Of a stretch of 64,000 nt of DNA, positions 8,854-18,089 are shown piece by piece. This stretch comes from Nonomuraea turcica. Lineage in GTDB: Bacteria; Actinomycetota; Actinomycetes; Streptosporangiales; Streptosporangiaceae. The notes below the pieces were generated by a model, which saw nothing but the letters and a program-made list of their open reading frames with translations, made no database searches and was not told the DNA's origin. Location: assembly GCF_030718205.1 (NCBI RefSeq), contig NZ_JAUZQF010000007.1:62001-126000 (forward strand), written 5' to 3'. The position numbers were made by a program, and so were the translations under genes. Every line of letters starts with the position of its first letter. Position 1 is the stretch's first letter.

Positions 8854-10410
8854 TCAGGCCTTCGTGTTGATGAGGGTGACGAAGTCGCGGGGATCGGTGG
8901 CCAGGCCAGTGATGCGCTTGTCGAGCGCGAACAGCGACGGCTGGGTGGAGATCCCGATCGCCCAGGACTCCTCGGCGAGGACCTTGTTCAGCGCCGCGTA
9001 CGCGGCCTTCTGGTCCTCCGGCGTGATCGCGGAGCCGGCCGCGGCCACCGCCTCGACGTACGCGGGCGGCACCTTCTCGCGGAACGTCGTGTTCTCCTTG
9101 CCCGGCAGCATCTGCCGGCCCCGGGCGATCAGCGACGGGCTCTGCAGGTTGTTCGGCTGCGCGGCGACGGTGCACTGCAGTTTGCTGGCGAACAGCGCCT
9201 CGAGGTACGCGGCCTCCTCCTGCGGGGCGATCTCCAACTCGAACCCGATCTTCTTCAGGTCCGCCTGGATGATCTGCAACACCTCCACGGAGGGGCTTCC
9301 TGAGGCCACGCCCGCGGTGGCCTTGCGCGCGCCGCCGGACTGCTCCAGCATCGCGGCCGCGGCGTCCAGGTCGAACCCGTGCGAGTCGAGGTACGCCGGG
9401 TCGAACGCGGGCGACGGCGGCATGAACGCCGTGTAGATGGGGTCGCCGATGCCGAAGTTGACCTGCTTGATGATCCGCTCGCGGTCGATGGCCCGCGCCA
9501 GCGCCTGCCGCAGCAGCTTGTTGTCGAACGGCGGGATGGTGGCGTTCATGAAGAACAGGGTCATCCGGCCGCTGCCCTTCACCAGGGTGAACCGATCCTT
9601 CAGCCGCTCGGAGTGCCGGAACCCGATGTATGCGGCGCCGTCGACGGACCCCGACTCGAGCGCCGCCACCAACGCGTCCTCGTCGGTGAAGAACCGGTAC
9701 TCGACTTCGTTGAGGTATGGCTTGCCCGCATCGTAGAAGTCGGGGTTCTTCGTCAGCGTCAGGCGCTGGTTGCGCTGGAACTCCCCGAGCCGGAACGGCC
9801 CGGAGCCGGCGGGCTCGTGTTCCAGCTGCTTCGGAGAGTTCTTGTCCGCCGGAATCAGCGGGAACGCGAACATCCAGTCGATGACGAGCGCCTCCGGGGT
9901 GGGCGCCTTGAAGTCGACGCGTACGGTGCGATCGTCGACCGCGGTCGCCGAGCCGATGAACGCGGACGGCTGCGCGAGGGTGAATGCGGTATCGGGGTTC
10001 TGCGCCCGCTTGATACCGGCGACGACATCCGCTGCGCTGACCGCCGCACCGGAGTGGAATTTCGCCTCCCGCAGGGTGAGGGTGACCGACGCGTGGTCGG
10101 CGGCGAACTCCCACTTCTCGGCGCCGGCGGGAATGGCCTTGTACGTGCCGTCGGTCGGGTAGTCGACCAGGTACGTGTAGAAGGCATGGATGTGGATGTC
10201 GGTGTTGGTGAGGTACGGGTCGAACTGCATGATCTTCGTCGTACCGAGCGTGAGCTTGCCGGCGCCGGCGCCACCGCTGGTGCCGGCATCGCCGCCGGAA
10301 CCGCAGGCGCCCAGCAGCGGCGCGGCGGCGAGCGCGCCGGTGACCGCCAGGCCGGACTGTAGTAGCGCGCGGCGGGAAATGAGGCGGGACTGTCGCGGAG
10401 AAATGCTCAT
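8854..10410 (-). CDS. Family 5 ABC substrate-binding lipoprotein (dipeptide/nickel type), probable sialic acid binder
   Basis: A 518-residue extracellular solute-binding lipoprotein. The N-terminus has a twin arginine (ISRRALLQSG), a hydrophobic stretch and the lipobox LLGAC, so it is probably exported folded and lipid-anchored at that Cys. The body is of the DppA/OppA type: TNTDIHIHAFYTYLVD, KFHSGAAVSAADVVAGIKRA and the C-terminal dipeptide-binding segments are visible. The ATG at 10410 follows AGAGGG. It sits 35 bp after the permease gene and just before nanA. This architecture matches the SiaE subunit of the Corynebacterium sialic acid importer and the Haemophilus ducreyi Sat system, so sialate or a sialyl fragment is the inferred ligand; oligopeptides are the alternative. 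Confidence 0.85.
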   Translation of the reverse strand: MSISPRQSRLISRRALLQSGLAVTGALAAAPLLGACGSGGDAGTSGGAGAGKLTLGTTKIMQFDPYLTNTDIHIHAFYTYLVDYPTDGTYKAIPAGAEKWEFAADHASVTLTLREAKFHSGAAVSAADVVAGIKRAQNPDTAFTLAQPSAFIGSATAVDDRTVRVDFKAPTPEALVIDWMFAFPLIPADKNSPKQLEHEPAGSGPFRLGEFQRNQRLTLTKNPDFYDAGKPYLNEVEYRFFTDEDALVAALESGSVDGAAYIGFRHSERLKDRFTLVKGSGRMTLFFMNATIPPFDNKLLRQALARAIDRERIIKQVNFGIGDPIYTAFMPPSPAFDPAYLDSHGFDLDAAAAMLEQSGGARKATAGVASGSPSVEVLQIIQADLKKIGFELEIAPQEEAAYLEALFASKLQCTVAAQPNNLQSPSLIARGRQMLPGKENTTFREKVPPAYVEAVAAAGSAITPEDQKAAYAALNKVLAEESWAIGISTQPSLFALDKRITGLATDPRDFVTLINTKA

Positions 10411-10445
10411 GGTGGTGCCCTCTGAGGTGGAGTGGGGGGTGGAGG

Positions 10446-11393
<948 letters not shown>

Positions 11394-12302
11394 CTACACC
11401 GCTCCTCTGCCGATGCCGCGCGCCGCCGCGCACGCCCCGCCGCCACCGACCGCAAGCTGCAGGCCACGCCCAATCCGTTCCAGGAAGAACACGGTGGCGG
11501 CCAGGCAGATCCCCGGGAACAGTCCGTAGGTTGGACTCTGGTACAGGTACGAACGGGCGTCCTGGAGCATGCCGCCCCACGATGGCGCCGGCGGCGGGGT
11601 GCCGAGCCCGAGGAAGCTCAGCCCCGCTTCGATCACGACCGCCATCGACGCGGTGATGACGAACTGCACCATGACAGGACCGAGCACGTTCGGCAGTACG
11701 GTGCGGGCCATCGTGTCCGGCGTGCTCGCGCCCATCCCACGGGCCGCCAGCACGAAGTCGCGCTCGCGTACCTCCAGGGTCGCCACCCGGGTCAGCCGGG
11801 CGAACTCCGGTATCGGACCGATCCCGATCGCCAGGATCAGGTTGAGCCGGCCCGGCCCCAGCACCGCGATGATGACCAGCGCGAGCAGGATCCCGGGCAC
11901 CGCCAGCAGCAGGTCGACCACCCGCATCGCGACCGCGTCGGCCCACCGCCCCAGGTACCCGGCGACAAGTCCCAGCGGGACCCCGATTCCCGCGCCGACC
12001 GCGGCGGCACCAGCCGCGACGAGCAGCGAGCCGCGAGCGCCGTGGATCATCCGGGAGACGATGTCCCGGCCGAGCTGGTCGGTGCCGAGCAAGTACGTCC
12101 CGGACGGGCCGAGCAAGGGCTCGCCGCTCTGCGCGGCGGGGTCGAACGGCGCGACGATCGGCGCGAGCAGCGCCATCACCGCGAGCGTGGCCAAGCCGAC
12201 CGCACTGACGACGGCGGACCGGGACCGGGCGAACCGGCGCGCCGCCGCCAGCCGTCGCCGTTGGGGCGCAACCGTCGGGGCGCCGGCGGGTGGCGCGCTC
12301 AT
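11394..12302 (-). CDS. ABC transporter permease, DppC type
   Basis: A 302-residue permease pairing with the DppB-type protein. It has the cytoplasmic N-terminal extension common in DppC proteins, then a membrane helix near residues 35-55, the LLGTDQLGRDIVSRMIHG motif that identifies DppC/OppC proteins, and the EAA loop RDFVLAARGMGAS. Its start overlaps the stop of the ATPase gene by ATGA. The very C-terminus is Gly/Ala-rich and seems to run past the usual family end. Confidence 0.9.
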   Translation of the reverse strand: MSAPPAGAPTVAPQRRRLAAARRFARSRSAVVSAVGLATLAVMALLAPIVAPFDPAAQSGEPLLGPSGTYLLGTDQLGRDIVSRMIHGARGSLLVAAGAAAVGAGIGVPLGLVAGYLGRWADAVAMRVVDLLLAVPGILLALVIIAVLGPGRLNLILAIGIGPIPEFARLTRVATLEVRERDFVLAARGMGASTPDTMARTVLPNVLGPVMVQFVITASMAVVIEAGLSFLGLGTPPPAPSWGGMLQDARSYLYQSPTYGLFPGICLAATVFFLERIGRGLQLAVGGGGACAAARGIGRGAV

Positions 12303-14464
12303 GCGCTCACCTGCGAGACCAGATCGGGAACTTCATCGGCGAAGTGGCAGGCCGTGTGCCCGCCGGCGACGGGACGCAGCAATGGTTCCTCCTCGGCACA
12401 GCGGGCCGCCGCGATCGGGCACCGGGTACGGAAGCGGCACCCCGACGGCGGGTTCACCGGACTGGGGACGTCACCGCCCAGCGGCACCCGGCGCCGGGTC
12501 TCGCGGCCGACCGGATCCGGTACCGGCACCGACGCCAGCAGCGAACGGGTGTAGGGGTGGCGCGCGTCGTCGTACACCCGGGTCACCGACCCGGACTCGA
12601 CGATCTTCCCGAGATACATGACCGCGACCTGGTCGGCGACCTGGCGGATGACCGAAAGATCGTGGCTGACGAACAGGTATGCCATCCCGGACTCCCGCTG
12701 CAGGTCCGCCAGCAGGTTCAGCACCTGCGCCTGCACCGACACGTCCAGGGCGGACACCGGCTCGTCGAGGATCAGCAGCCGGGGCCGGGATGCCAGGGCC
12801 CGCGCGATCGCCACCCGCTGGCGCTGCCCGCCGGAGAACTCCGCCGGGAACCGGTCGACGTGCTCCGGCCGCAGGCCCACGCGGCTGAACAGCTCGCGCA
12901 CGTCTTCCCGGCGCCGCGCGCGGGGAAGGCGCTGCAGCCGCAGCGGCTCGGCCACGTTGTCACCGACGGTCAGGCGCGGATTCAGCGAGGCGTACGGATC
13001 CTGGAAGACCATCTGCGCGCGCCGCCGGATCCGCCGCAGGCCGGCTCGGCCCGCCCGCCCGACGTCGTCTCCCTCCACGAGGATCTGCCCGCCGGTCGGA
13101 TCCACCAGCCGCAGGACGAGCCGCGCGAGCGTGGTCTTGCCACAGCCGGACTCGCCGACCAGGCCGAGCGTTCCCCCAGCCGGGATGCGCAGCGATACCC
13201 CGTCCACCGCGTGCACCCAGGCGGTCGCCCGCGCGAAGACCCCGGATCGCACCGGGAACCGGCTCACCGCATCCCGGACCTCCAGGACTGACACGGCCGA
13301 CTCCGGTGCCGCCTCGCCGGCACCGGCCGACGTGGCCACCGGCTCCGCCGGGTCGCTGCTCAGCGGCTGCGCGCCGGCTCCCGTCCCGGGACTCACCGCC
13401 GCCTCGTCCGGGAAGTGGCAGGCGCTCGTGCCGGCACCGGCGTCGTCGGCCCGCAACTCCGGCCGGGTCTGTATGCAGACACTGCGGCCGCGGGCGGTCG
13501 GGCAGCGCGGCGCGAACGCACACCCCGGCGGTATCTCGGTGAGGTCGGGCGGCTGTCCCGGGATCGGGAGCAGCCGTTCCACCGTGCTGTCGAGCCGGGG
13601 CAGCGAGCGCATCAGGGCGGCGGTATAGGGGTGTCGCGGCCGGGTGAAGATCGAAATGACGTCGCCGTTCTCCACGATCCGGCCGCCGTAGGTCACGGCG
13701 ACCCGGTCGGCGGTCTCGGCGACCACTCCGAGGTCGTGGGTGATCAGCACGACGCCGGCGCCGGTCTCCTCCCGCGCCCTCCGGAGTACGTCGAGGATCT
13801 GCGCCTGGACGCTCACGTCCAGCGCCGTGGTGGGCTCGTCCGCGATCAGGACCTTGGGGCGGTTCGCGATCGCCATGGCGATCATCACCCGCTGGCACAT
13901 CCCCCCGGAGAACTGGTGGGGGTACTGGTCGTAGCGGGCCCGCGGGTGGGGCACGCCCACCATCTCGAGCAGCTCCACGACGCGCTCCCGCGCCGCGTTG
14001 GCCGTCAGGGCGCGGTCGTGCACCCGCAGCCCCTCGGCAATCTGGTCGCCGACTCGCTGGACCGGGTTGAGGGCGGAGATGGCGTCCTGGAAGATCATCG
14101 CCACGTCGCGCCCGAGCCGCCGTCGCAGCTCTGCCTCCGGCAGGGTCAGCAGATCCACGCCGGCGAGCATCACCTCGCCGGAGACCCGCCGCAGGTTCGC
14201 CGTCTGGAGCAGGCCCAGCGCGGCGAGCACCGAGACGCTCTTGCCCGACCCGGTCTCCCCCACCACGCTGAGCGTCTCACCGCCGTAGACGTCGTAGCTC
14301 ATCCCGTCGACCGCGCGCACCACGCCCGCCGGCGTCGTGAACTCGACAACCAGGTTCCGCACGCTGAGCACCGGCCGGCCGGCACCGCGATCCGGCACGA
14401 CGGGCATGGTGCCGCTGTGGGCGATGTCGTCTCGGACCACACCATCCAGGCCTCCACCTGACAC
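12299..14464 (-). CDS. Fused double ATPase of a peptide-type ABC transporter (DppD-DppF fusion)
   Basis: One polypeptide of 721 residues holds two ABC ATPase domains that in Dpp systems are usually separate. The first domain has Walker A GETGSGKS, signature FSGGMCQRV and Walker B VLIADEP. The second has GESGCGKT, FSGGQRQRV and LLILDEP. Each domain ends with an oligopeptide-transporter C-terminal element with a Cys cluster (CAFAPRCPTARGRSVC; CRFRTRCPIAAARC), which may bind a metal. I chose the GTG at 14464 because AAGGAGGT lies five bases upstream; an upstream TTG at 14506 would overlap the operator. A fused ATPase is also found in SiaI of the Corynebacterium sialate importer. It is the first gene of the operon. 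Confidence 0.9.
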   Translation of the reverse strand: MSGGGLDGVVRDDIAHSGTMPVVPDRGAGRPVLSVRNLVVEFTTPAGVVRAVDGMSYDVYGGETLSVVGETGSGKSVSVLAALGLLQTANLRRVSGEVMLAGVDLLTLPEAELRRRLGRDVAMIFQDAISALNPVQRVGDQIAEGLRVHDRALTANAARERVVELLEMVGVPHPRARYDQYPHQFSGGMCQRVMIAMAIANRPKVLIADEPTTALDVSVQAQILDVLRRAREETGAGVVLITHDLGVVAETADRVAVTYGGRIVENGDVISIFTRPRHPYTAALMRSLPRLDSTVERLLPIPGQPPDLTEIPPGCAFAPRCPTARGRSVCIQTRPELRADDAGAGTSACHFPDEAAVSPGTGAGAQPLSSDPAEPVATSAGAGEAAPESAVSVLEVRDAVSRFPVRSGVFARATAWVHAVDGVSLRIPAGGTLGLVGESGCGKTTLARLVLRLVDPTGGQILVEGDDVGRAGRAGLRRIRRRAQMVFQDPYASLNPRLTVGDNVAEPLRLQRLPRARRREDVRELFSRVGLRPEHVDRFPAEFSGGQRQRVAIARALASRPRLLILDEPVSALDVSVQAQVLNLLADLQRESGMAYLFVSHDLSVIRQVADQVAVMYLGKIVESGSVTRVYDDARHPYTRSLLASVPVPDPVGRETRRRVPLGGDVPSPVNPPSGCRFRTRCPIAAARCAEEEPLLRPVAGGHTACHFADEVPDLVSQVSA

Positions 14465-14500
14465 CGGCGACCTCCTTCGCACCGGAATACCAGCGCGTTG

Positions 14501-14518
14501 CTGCAAGATGTCCTACAG
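14501..14518. promoter_or_regulatory. Operator-like dyad 1 in the sialidase/GntR intergenic region
   Basis: CTGCAAGATGTCCTACAG has 14 of 18 bases symmetric. It lies 37 bp upstream of the transporter operon start. A 15-base core (GCAAGATGTCCTACA) recurs with one change 58 bp away, next to the divergent GntR gene. Binding by that regulator is inferred. Confidence 0.6.
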
Positions 14519-14558
14519 ATTTCGTCACCGTAAGCGGCGCCCATCACAGTGTCAAGAC

Positions 14559-14576
14559 TGGCAAGATATCCTACAA
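14559..14576. promoter_or_regulatory. Operator-like dyad 2 in the sialidase/GntR intergenic region
   Basis: TGGCAAGATATCCTACAA contains the same core as dyad 1 (GCAAGATATCCTACA). It sits 30 bp upstream of the GntR start codon, where it would allow autoregulation. Centre-to-centre spacing of the two copies is 58 bp. Confidence 0.6.
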
Positions 14577-14606
14577 GTTGATACGAATAGGAGGTCGATC
14601 CAGAAC

Positions 14607-15365
14607 GTGGCGACTCGAGAGGACGACGTGCAGCCGGAGTTCCGGCGGCTCGGCAACGCCCCTCCGCTGCACAAGATCGTGCAGCAGGAGATCAGAAACT
14701 ACATCCTCAAGCAGGGGTTGCGCCCCGGTGACCCACTCAAGCCGGAGTCCGAACTGGCCCGGCTGTTCGGGGTCAGTCGCAACTCGGTCCGCGAGGCGGT
14801 CAAGGCGCTGGAGTCCACCGGCGTCCTGGAGACACGTCGCGGCAGCGGCGTCTACGTATGCCACTTCTCCTTTACTCCGCTGCTCGACCACCTCCCCTAC
14901 GGCCTCATGCAAGACCATCGAGCCCTGCGAGAGTTGGTCGCGTTGCGGAAGACCCTCGAAGCCGGCCTGGTCGCCGACGCGATGCGGGCCATGTCGCCCA
15001 CGAGCGTCGCCGCGCTGCGAGAGAACCTGGACACGATGCGCAGGCTCGCCGAACAGGGGGAGGGCTTCCCCGAGCAGGACCGCCAGTTCCACCAGCTCTT
15101 GTTCCGCGATCTCGACAACGGGATGCTGCTGAGACTGTTCGACCAGTTCTGGCTCGCCTTCCACGCCGCGGCGCCACCACCGCGCGGTCGCACACCGATG
15201 GATGCCTACCAAGGCCACGCCGACATCTTCGATGCGATTCTCAGCGGCGATCCCGACCGGGCGCGTGCGGCGATCCACGACCACTACATCGGCATCGAAT
15301 CCAAACTCACCGTGAACTCGCGGCCGGAAACGCCACCGGCCGAGACGACCGCGGAGTCAGGTTGA
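14607..15365 (+). CDS. GntR-family regulator, FadR/FCD subfamily, probable sialate repressor
   Basis: A 252-residue transcription factor. Residues about 15-80 form the winged helix (KPESELARLFGVSRNSVREAVKALESTGVLETRRGSG). The rest is an all-helical FCD ligand domain, with the metal-binding histidines expected in DRQFHQLLF, QGHADIFDAI and AIHDHYIG. The GTG start has AGGAGGT eleven bases upstream. It diverges from the transporter-sialidase operon across a region with two matching dyads. NanR of Corynebacterium and E. coli belongs to the same family, so control of sialate uptake is the inferred role, with sialic acid or a derivative as effector. Confidence 0.87.
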   Translation: MATREDDVQPEFRRLGNAPPLHKIVQQEIRNYILKQGLRPGDPLKPESELARLFGVSRNSVREAVKALESTGVLETRRGSGVYVCHFSFTPLLDHLPYGLMQDHRALRELVALRKTLEAGLVADAMRAMSPTSVAALRENLDTMRRLAEQGEGFPEQDRQFHQLLFRDLDNGMLLRLFDQFWLAFHAAAPPPRGRTPMDAYQGHADIFDAILSGDPDRARAAIHDHYIGIESKLTVNSRPETPPAETTAESG

Positions 15366-15731
15366 CCAGGTCGCTCGAGCTCAGCATCGCGGCGGTCCTT
15401 GTCCGACCACGACGCGCCGTCCCGGCGGCCATCATCGCGATCACGGCCGCGTTGATCGGCGGCTGACGAACCTTCCCGGTCCAGCCTCAGGCTCAGCAAG
15501 CTTCTTGGACGACCGGCCCGAGTCGGACGTGCGCGTGCGTTGCGACTCGGGCCAAGCGGCCCGTCCGGCGGCTACCACGACCCAGGGGTCAGCACAACTC
15601 AGCACGCCACCCATCACTCCGGGTACGTATCAGTAATAGAACGCAAACCACCGGAGCCCGATGATCATGGAATCGAGCCTCAAAGGCCATCTTCGACGCG
15701 ACCCCAACATCGCCCCCGACCTGCGGAAACC

Positions 15732-15821
15732 CTACCTGACAGGCCATCCGGTAACCGCCCGACCGATGATGAGGCGCTGGATCTCGGACGTACCCTCGAA
15801 GATGGTGTAGATCTTCGGATA
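15732..15821 (-). pseudogene. C-terminal fragment of an acyl-CoA dehydrogenase
   Basis: The minus strand reads KIYTIFEGTSEIQRLIIGR followed by AVTGWPVR and a stop. This is the conserved C-terminal motif of acyl-CoA dehydrogenases (usually KIYEIFEGTS.IQR..I.R). An in-frame TGA lies immediately upstream at about 15822-15824, and nothing of the remaining 350 or so residues is present. It is a relic of a deleted gene. Confidence 0.75.
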
Positions 15822-16077
15822 TCAATTCCGCTACCAGCACCAACAAGATGATCAAGCCTCTGAACTGGCGCTTTGCATTGCATTCATGTGCAGCCTCGCC
15901 CGGCCCCTTTCAACCTCTGACGGAACAGGACCCTCACCGCGGCTCCCATCCATACGCGCAATGCCGTCACTTAGAGTAGTCAATCTCAACGTCGGCCGAG
16001 CCATGTGGCGAGCGCCCAGATCCACTTGGGAACCGGGTATCGACGTCAGTTCAACCCTTCGTTGATTAAGCTCCAGG

Positions 16078-16098
16078 GCCTACGGCCAGGCCGTAGGC
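16078..16098. terminator. Hairpin, possible terminator
   Basis: GCCTACGG and CCGTAGGC form a perfect 8-bp stem around a 5-base loop. No T-run follows. It lies about 180 bp beyond the stop of the minus-strand MBL gene and could end that long operon; this is a structural guess. Confidence 0.35.
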
Positions 16099-16280
16099 GG
16101 CCAACGGCAGGCAGGCATCTGCCTAGTGTCCAATCGCGTCAAACTACACGAGCAGTCCAGGCGCCGCGCTGCCGGCTAGGGGCTATTCCCCGGTGGCGGG
16201 GGTAGCGACTGGTCACGTCACTGCTGGAGACGTGTAACCCCCGGGGCTGACTGGCACACACCGAAGACGGGCTGCCGTCC

Positions 16281-16901
16281 TCAATGCCCTCGGCGTATCC
16301 ATTCCTGCACGTGAGGCTGCTCGGCGCCGATCGTGGTGTCGGGTCCGTGGCCGGTGTGCACGATCGTCTCGGGCTGCAGGACGAGCAGTCTGTCGCGGAT
16401 CGAGGCGATGATCGTGTCGAACGATGAGTACGAGCGCCCGGTGGCGCCCGGCCCTCCCTGAAAGAGGGTGTCCCCGGTGAAGACGGCGCCGAGGTCGGGC
16501 ATGTGGAAGGAGCAGGCGCCGGGAGCGTGGCCCGGTGTGTGGAGCACGCGCACTTCCGTGCCCGCCACCGCGATGATCTGCTCGTCGGCCAGTTTGCCGT
16601 CGGGCTCGCGTCCGGGGTGGGTGAGTCGCCACAGGGGCAGGTCGGCGGGATGGAGGAGGATCGGCGCGCCGGTCAGGCGGGCCAGTTCGGGGGCGTGCCG
16701 GATGTGGTCGTCGTGGGCGTGGGTGGCCAGCAGGGCGAGCACCCGCCGGCCGTCGACCAGCTTCATGATGGCCTCGGTGTCGTGCGGGGCGTCGATCACC
16801 ACGCATTCGGTGTCGTCGCCGAGCACCCAGACGTTGTTGTCGACGTCGAACGTCTGGCCGTCCAAGGTGAAGGTGCCGGAGGTGACGGTGTGGTCGATCA
16901 T
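16281..16901 (-). CDS. MBL-fold hydrolase linked to mycothiol-dependent formaldehyde oxidation
   Basis: A 206-residue metallo-beta-lactamase-fold protein of the glyoxalase II type. Metal ligands are visible: THAHDDH (60-66), His125 in HTPGHAPG, Asp144 in FTGDT and His185 in HTGHG. Its ATG directly follows the TAG of mscR (TAGATG). This gene pair is conserved in actinobacteria, including mycobacteria. The likely job is to hydrolyse the S-formylmycothiol thioester made by MscR, giving formate and free mycothiol, though that activity is inferred from context. The cell location is cytoplasmic, as there is no signal peptide. Confidence 0.85.
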   Translation of the reverse strand: MIDHTVTSGTFTLDGQTFDVDNNVWVLGDDTECVVIDAPHDTEAIMKLVDGRRVLALLATHAHDDHIRHAPELARLTGAPILLHPADLPLWRLTHPGREPDGKLADEQIIAVAGTEVRVLHTPGHAPGACSFHMPDLGAVFTGDTLFQGGPGATGRSYSSFDTIIASIRDRLLVLQPETIVHTGHGPDTTIGAEQPHVQEWIRRGH

Positions 16902-17987
16902 CTAGAGGGTCACCACCGAGCGGAGCACGTCGCCGTGGTGCATCTTGGCGAACGCCTCCTCGACCTGGTCCAGCGCGATGGTCTCGGTGACGAACTTGTC
17001 CAGCGGCAGCCGGTGCCGCAGGAACAGGTCGATCAGCATGGGGAAGTCGCGGCTGGGCAGGCAGTCGCCGTACCAGGACGATTTCAGCGCACCGCCGCGG
17101 CCGAACACGTCCAGCAGGGGCAGCTCGATCCGCATCCCAGGGGTCGGCACCCCCACCAGGACGACGGTCCCGGCCAGGTCGCGGGCGTAAAACGCCTGCT
17201 CGTACGTCTCCGGGCGGCCGACCGCCTCGATGACCACGTCGGCGCCGTGGCCGCCGGTGAGGTCGCGGATCGCCTCGACGGGTTCGGCCGTGCGGGAGTT
17301 GACGGTATGGGTGGCGCCGAAGTCTCGCGCCCAGGCGAGCTTCTGATCGTCCACGTCCACTGCGATGATCTTCGCAGCTCCGGCCAGCGACGCGCCCAGG
17401 ATCGCGGCGTCGCCGACGCCGCCGCAGCCGATCACGGCCACGCTGTCGCCGCGGGTCACCTCGCCGGTGTTGATCGCCGCGCCGATCCCGGCCATCACGC
17501 CGCAGCCCAGCAGGCCCGCCACCTGGGCGGACGCCTCGGCCGGCACCTTGGTGCATTGCCCGGCCGCCACCAGCGTCTTCTCCGCGAACGCGCCGATGCC
17601 GAGCGCGGGCGACAACTCGGTGCCGTCCTTGAGCGTCATCTTCTGCGCCGCGTTGTGGGTGTTGAAGCAGTACCAGGGGCGGCCCCGCAGGCAAGCGCGG
17701 CACTGGCCGCACACCGCGCGCCAGTTGAGGATCACGAAGTCACCGGGTCGCACGTCGGTGACTCCCGCGCCGACCGCCTCGACGACGCCCGCGGCCTCGT
17801 GGCCGAGCAGGAACGGGAAGTCGTCGTTGATCCCGCCTTCCCGGTAGTGCAGGTCGGTGTGGCAGACCCCGCACGCCTGGACGTTCACCACCGCCTCGCC
17901 CGGTCCCGGGTCGGGAACCAGGATGGTCTCGACGGACACCGGCTCGCCTTTGCCGCGGGCGACGACGGCCTGGACTTCGTAGGTCAT
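16902..17987 (-). CDS. mscR: S-(hydroxymethyl)mycothiol dehydrogenase (NAD/mycothiol-dependent formaldehyde dehydrogenase)
   Basis: A 361-residue zinc-dependent medium-chain dehydrogenase that oxidises the formaldehyde-mycothiol adduct, and may also reduce S-nitrosomycothiol. Catalytic zinc ligands are in GVCHTD (near residue 40) and GHEAAG (near 63). The structural zinc lobe is CGQCRACLRGRPWYC, the nucleotide fold is VIGCGGVGDAAI, and the class III-like segment SSWYGDCLPSRDFP is present. AAAGGGA precedes the ATG. In this operon it probably disposes of formaldehyde released by P450 O-demethylation. Confidence 0.9.
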   Translation of the reverse strand: MTYEVQAVVARGKGEPVSVETILVPDPGPGEAVVNVQACGVCHTDLHYREGGINDDFPFLLGHEAAGVVEAVGAGVTDVRPGDFVILNWRAVCGQCRACLRGRPWYCFNTHNAAQKMTLKDGTELSPALGIGAFAEKTLVAAGQCTKVPAEASAQVAGLLGCGVMAGIGAAINTGEVTRGDSVAVIGCGGVGDAAILGASLAGAAKIIAVDVDDQKLAWARDFGATHTVNSRTAEPVEAIRDLTGGHGADVVIEAVGRPETYEQAFYARDLAGTVVLVGVPTPGMRIELPLLDVFGRGGALKSSWYGDCLPSRDFPMLIDLFLRHRLPLDKFVTETIALDQVEEAFAKMHHGDVLRSVVTL

Positions 17988-18089
17988 GGGATCCCTTTCT
18001 CATCGGTGAACGCGGATGGGAAGCGGCTCCCAGGCCCGCAAGGTGTTGTGGTGATGGCGCCCCCGGCGAGCTCAAGGGCGATGCCACGA

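Larger units (their letters stand above)
15366..16280. other. Gene-poor spacer with decayed DNA
   Basis: About 0.9 kb without an intact gene. It holds a short acyl-CoA dehydrogenase remnant (15732-15821) and a hairpin at 16078-16098. Short open frames here have no family features. It separates the sialate locus from the aromatic catabolic island. Confidence 0.6.
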
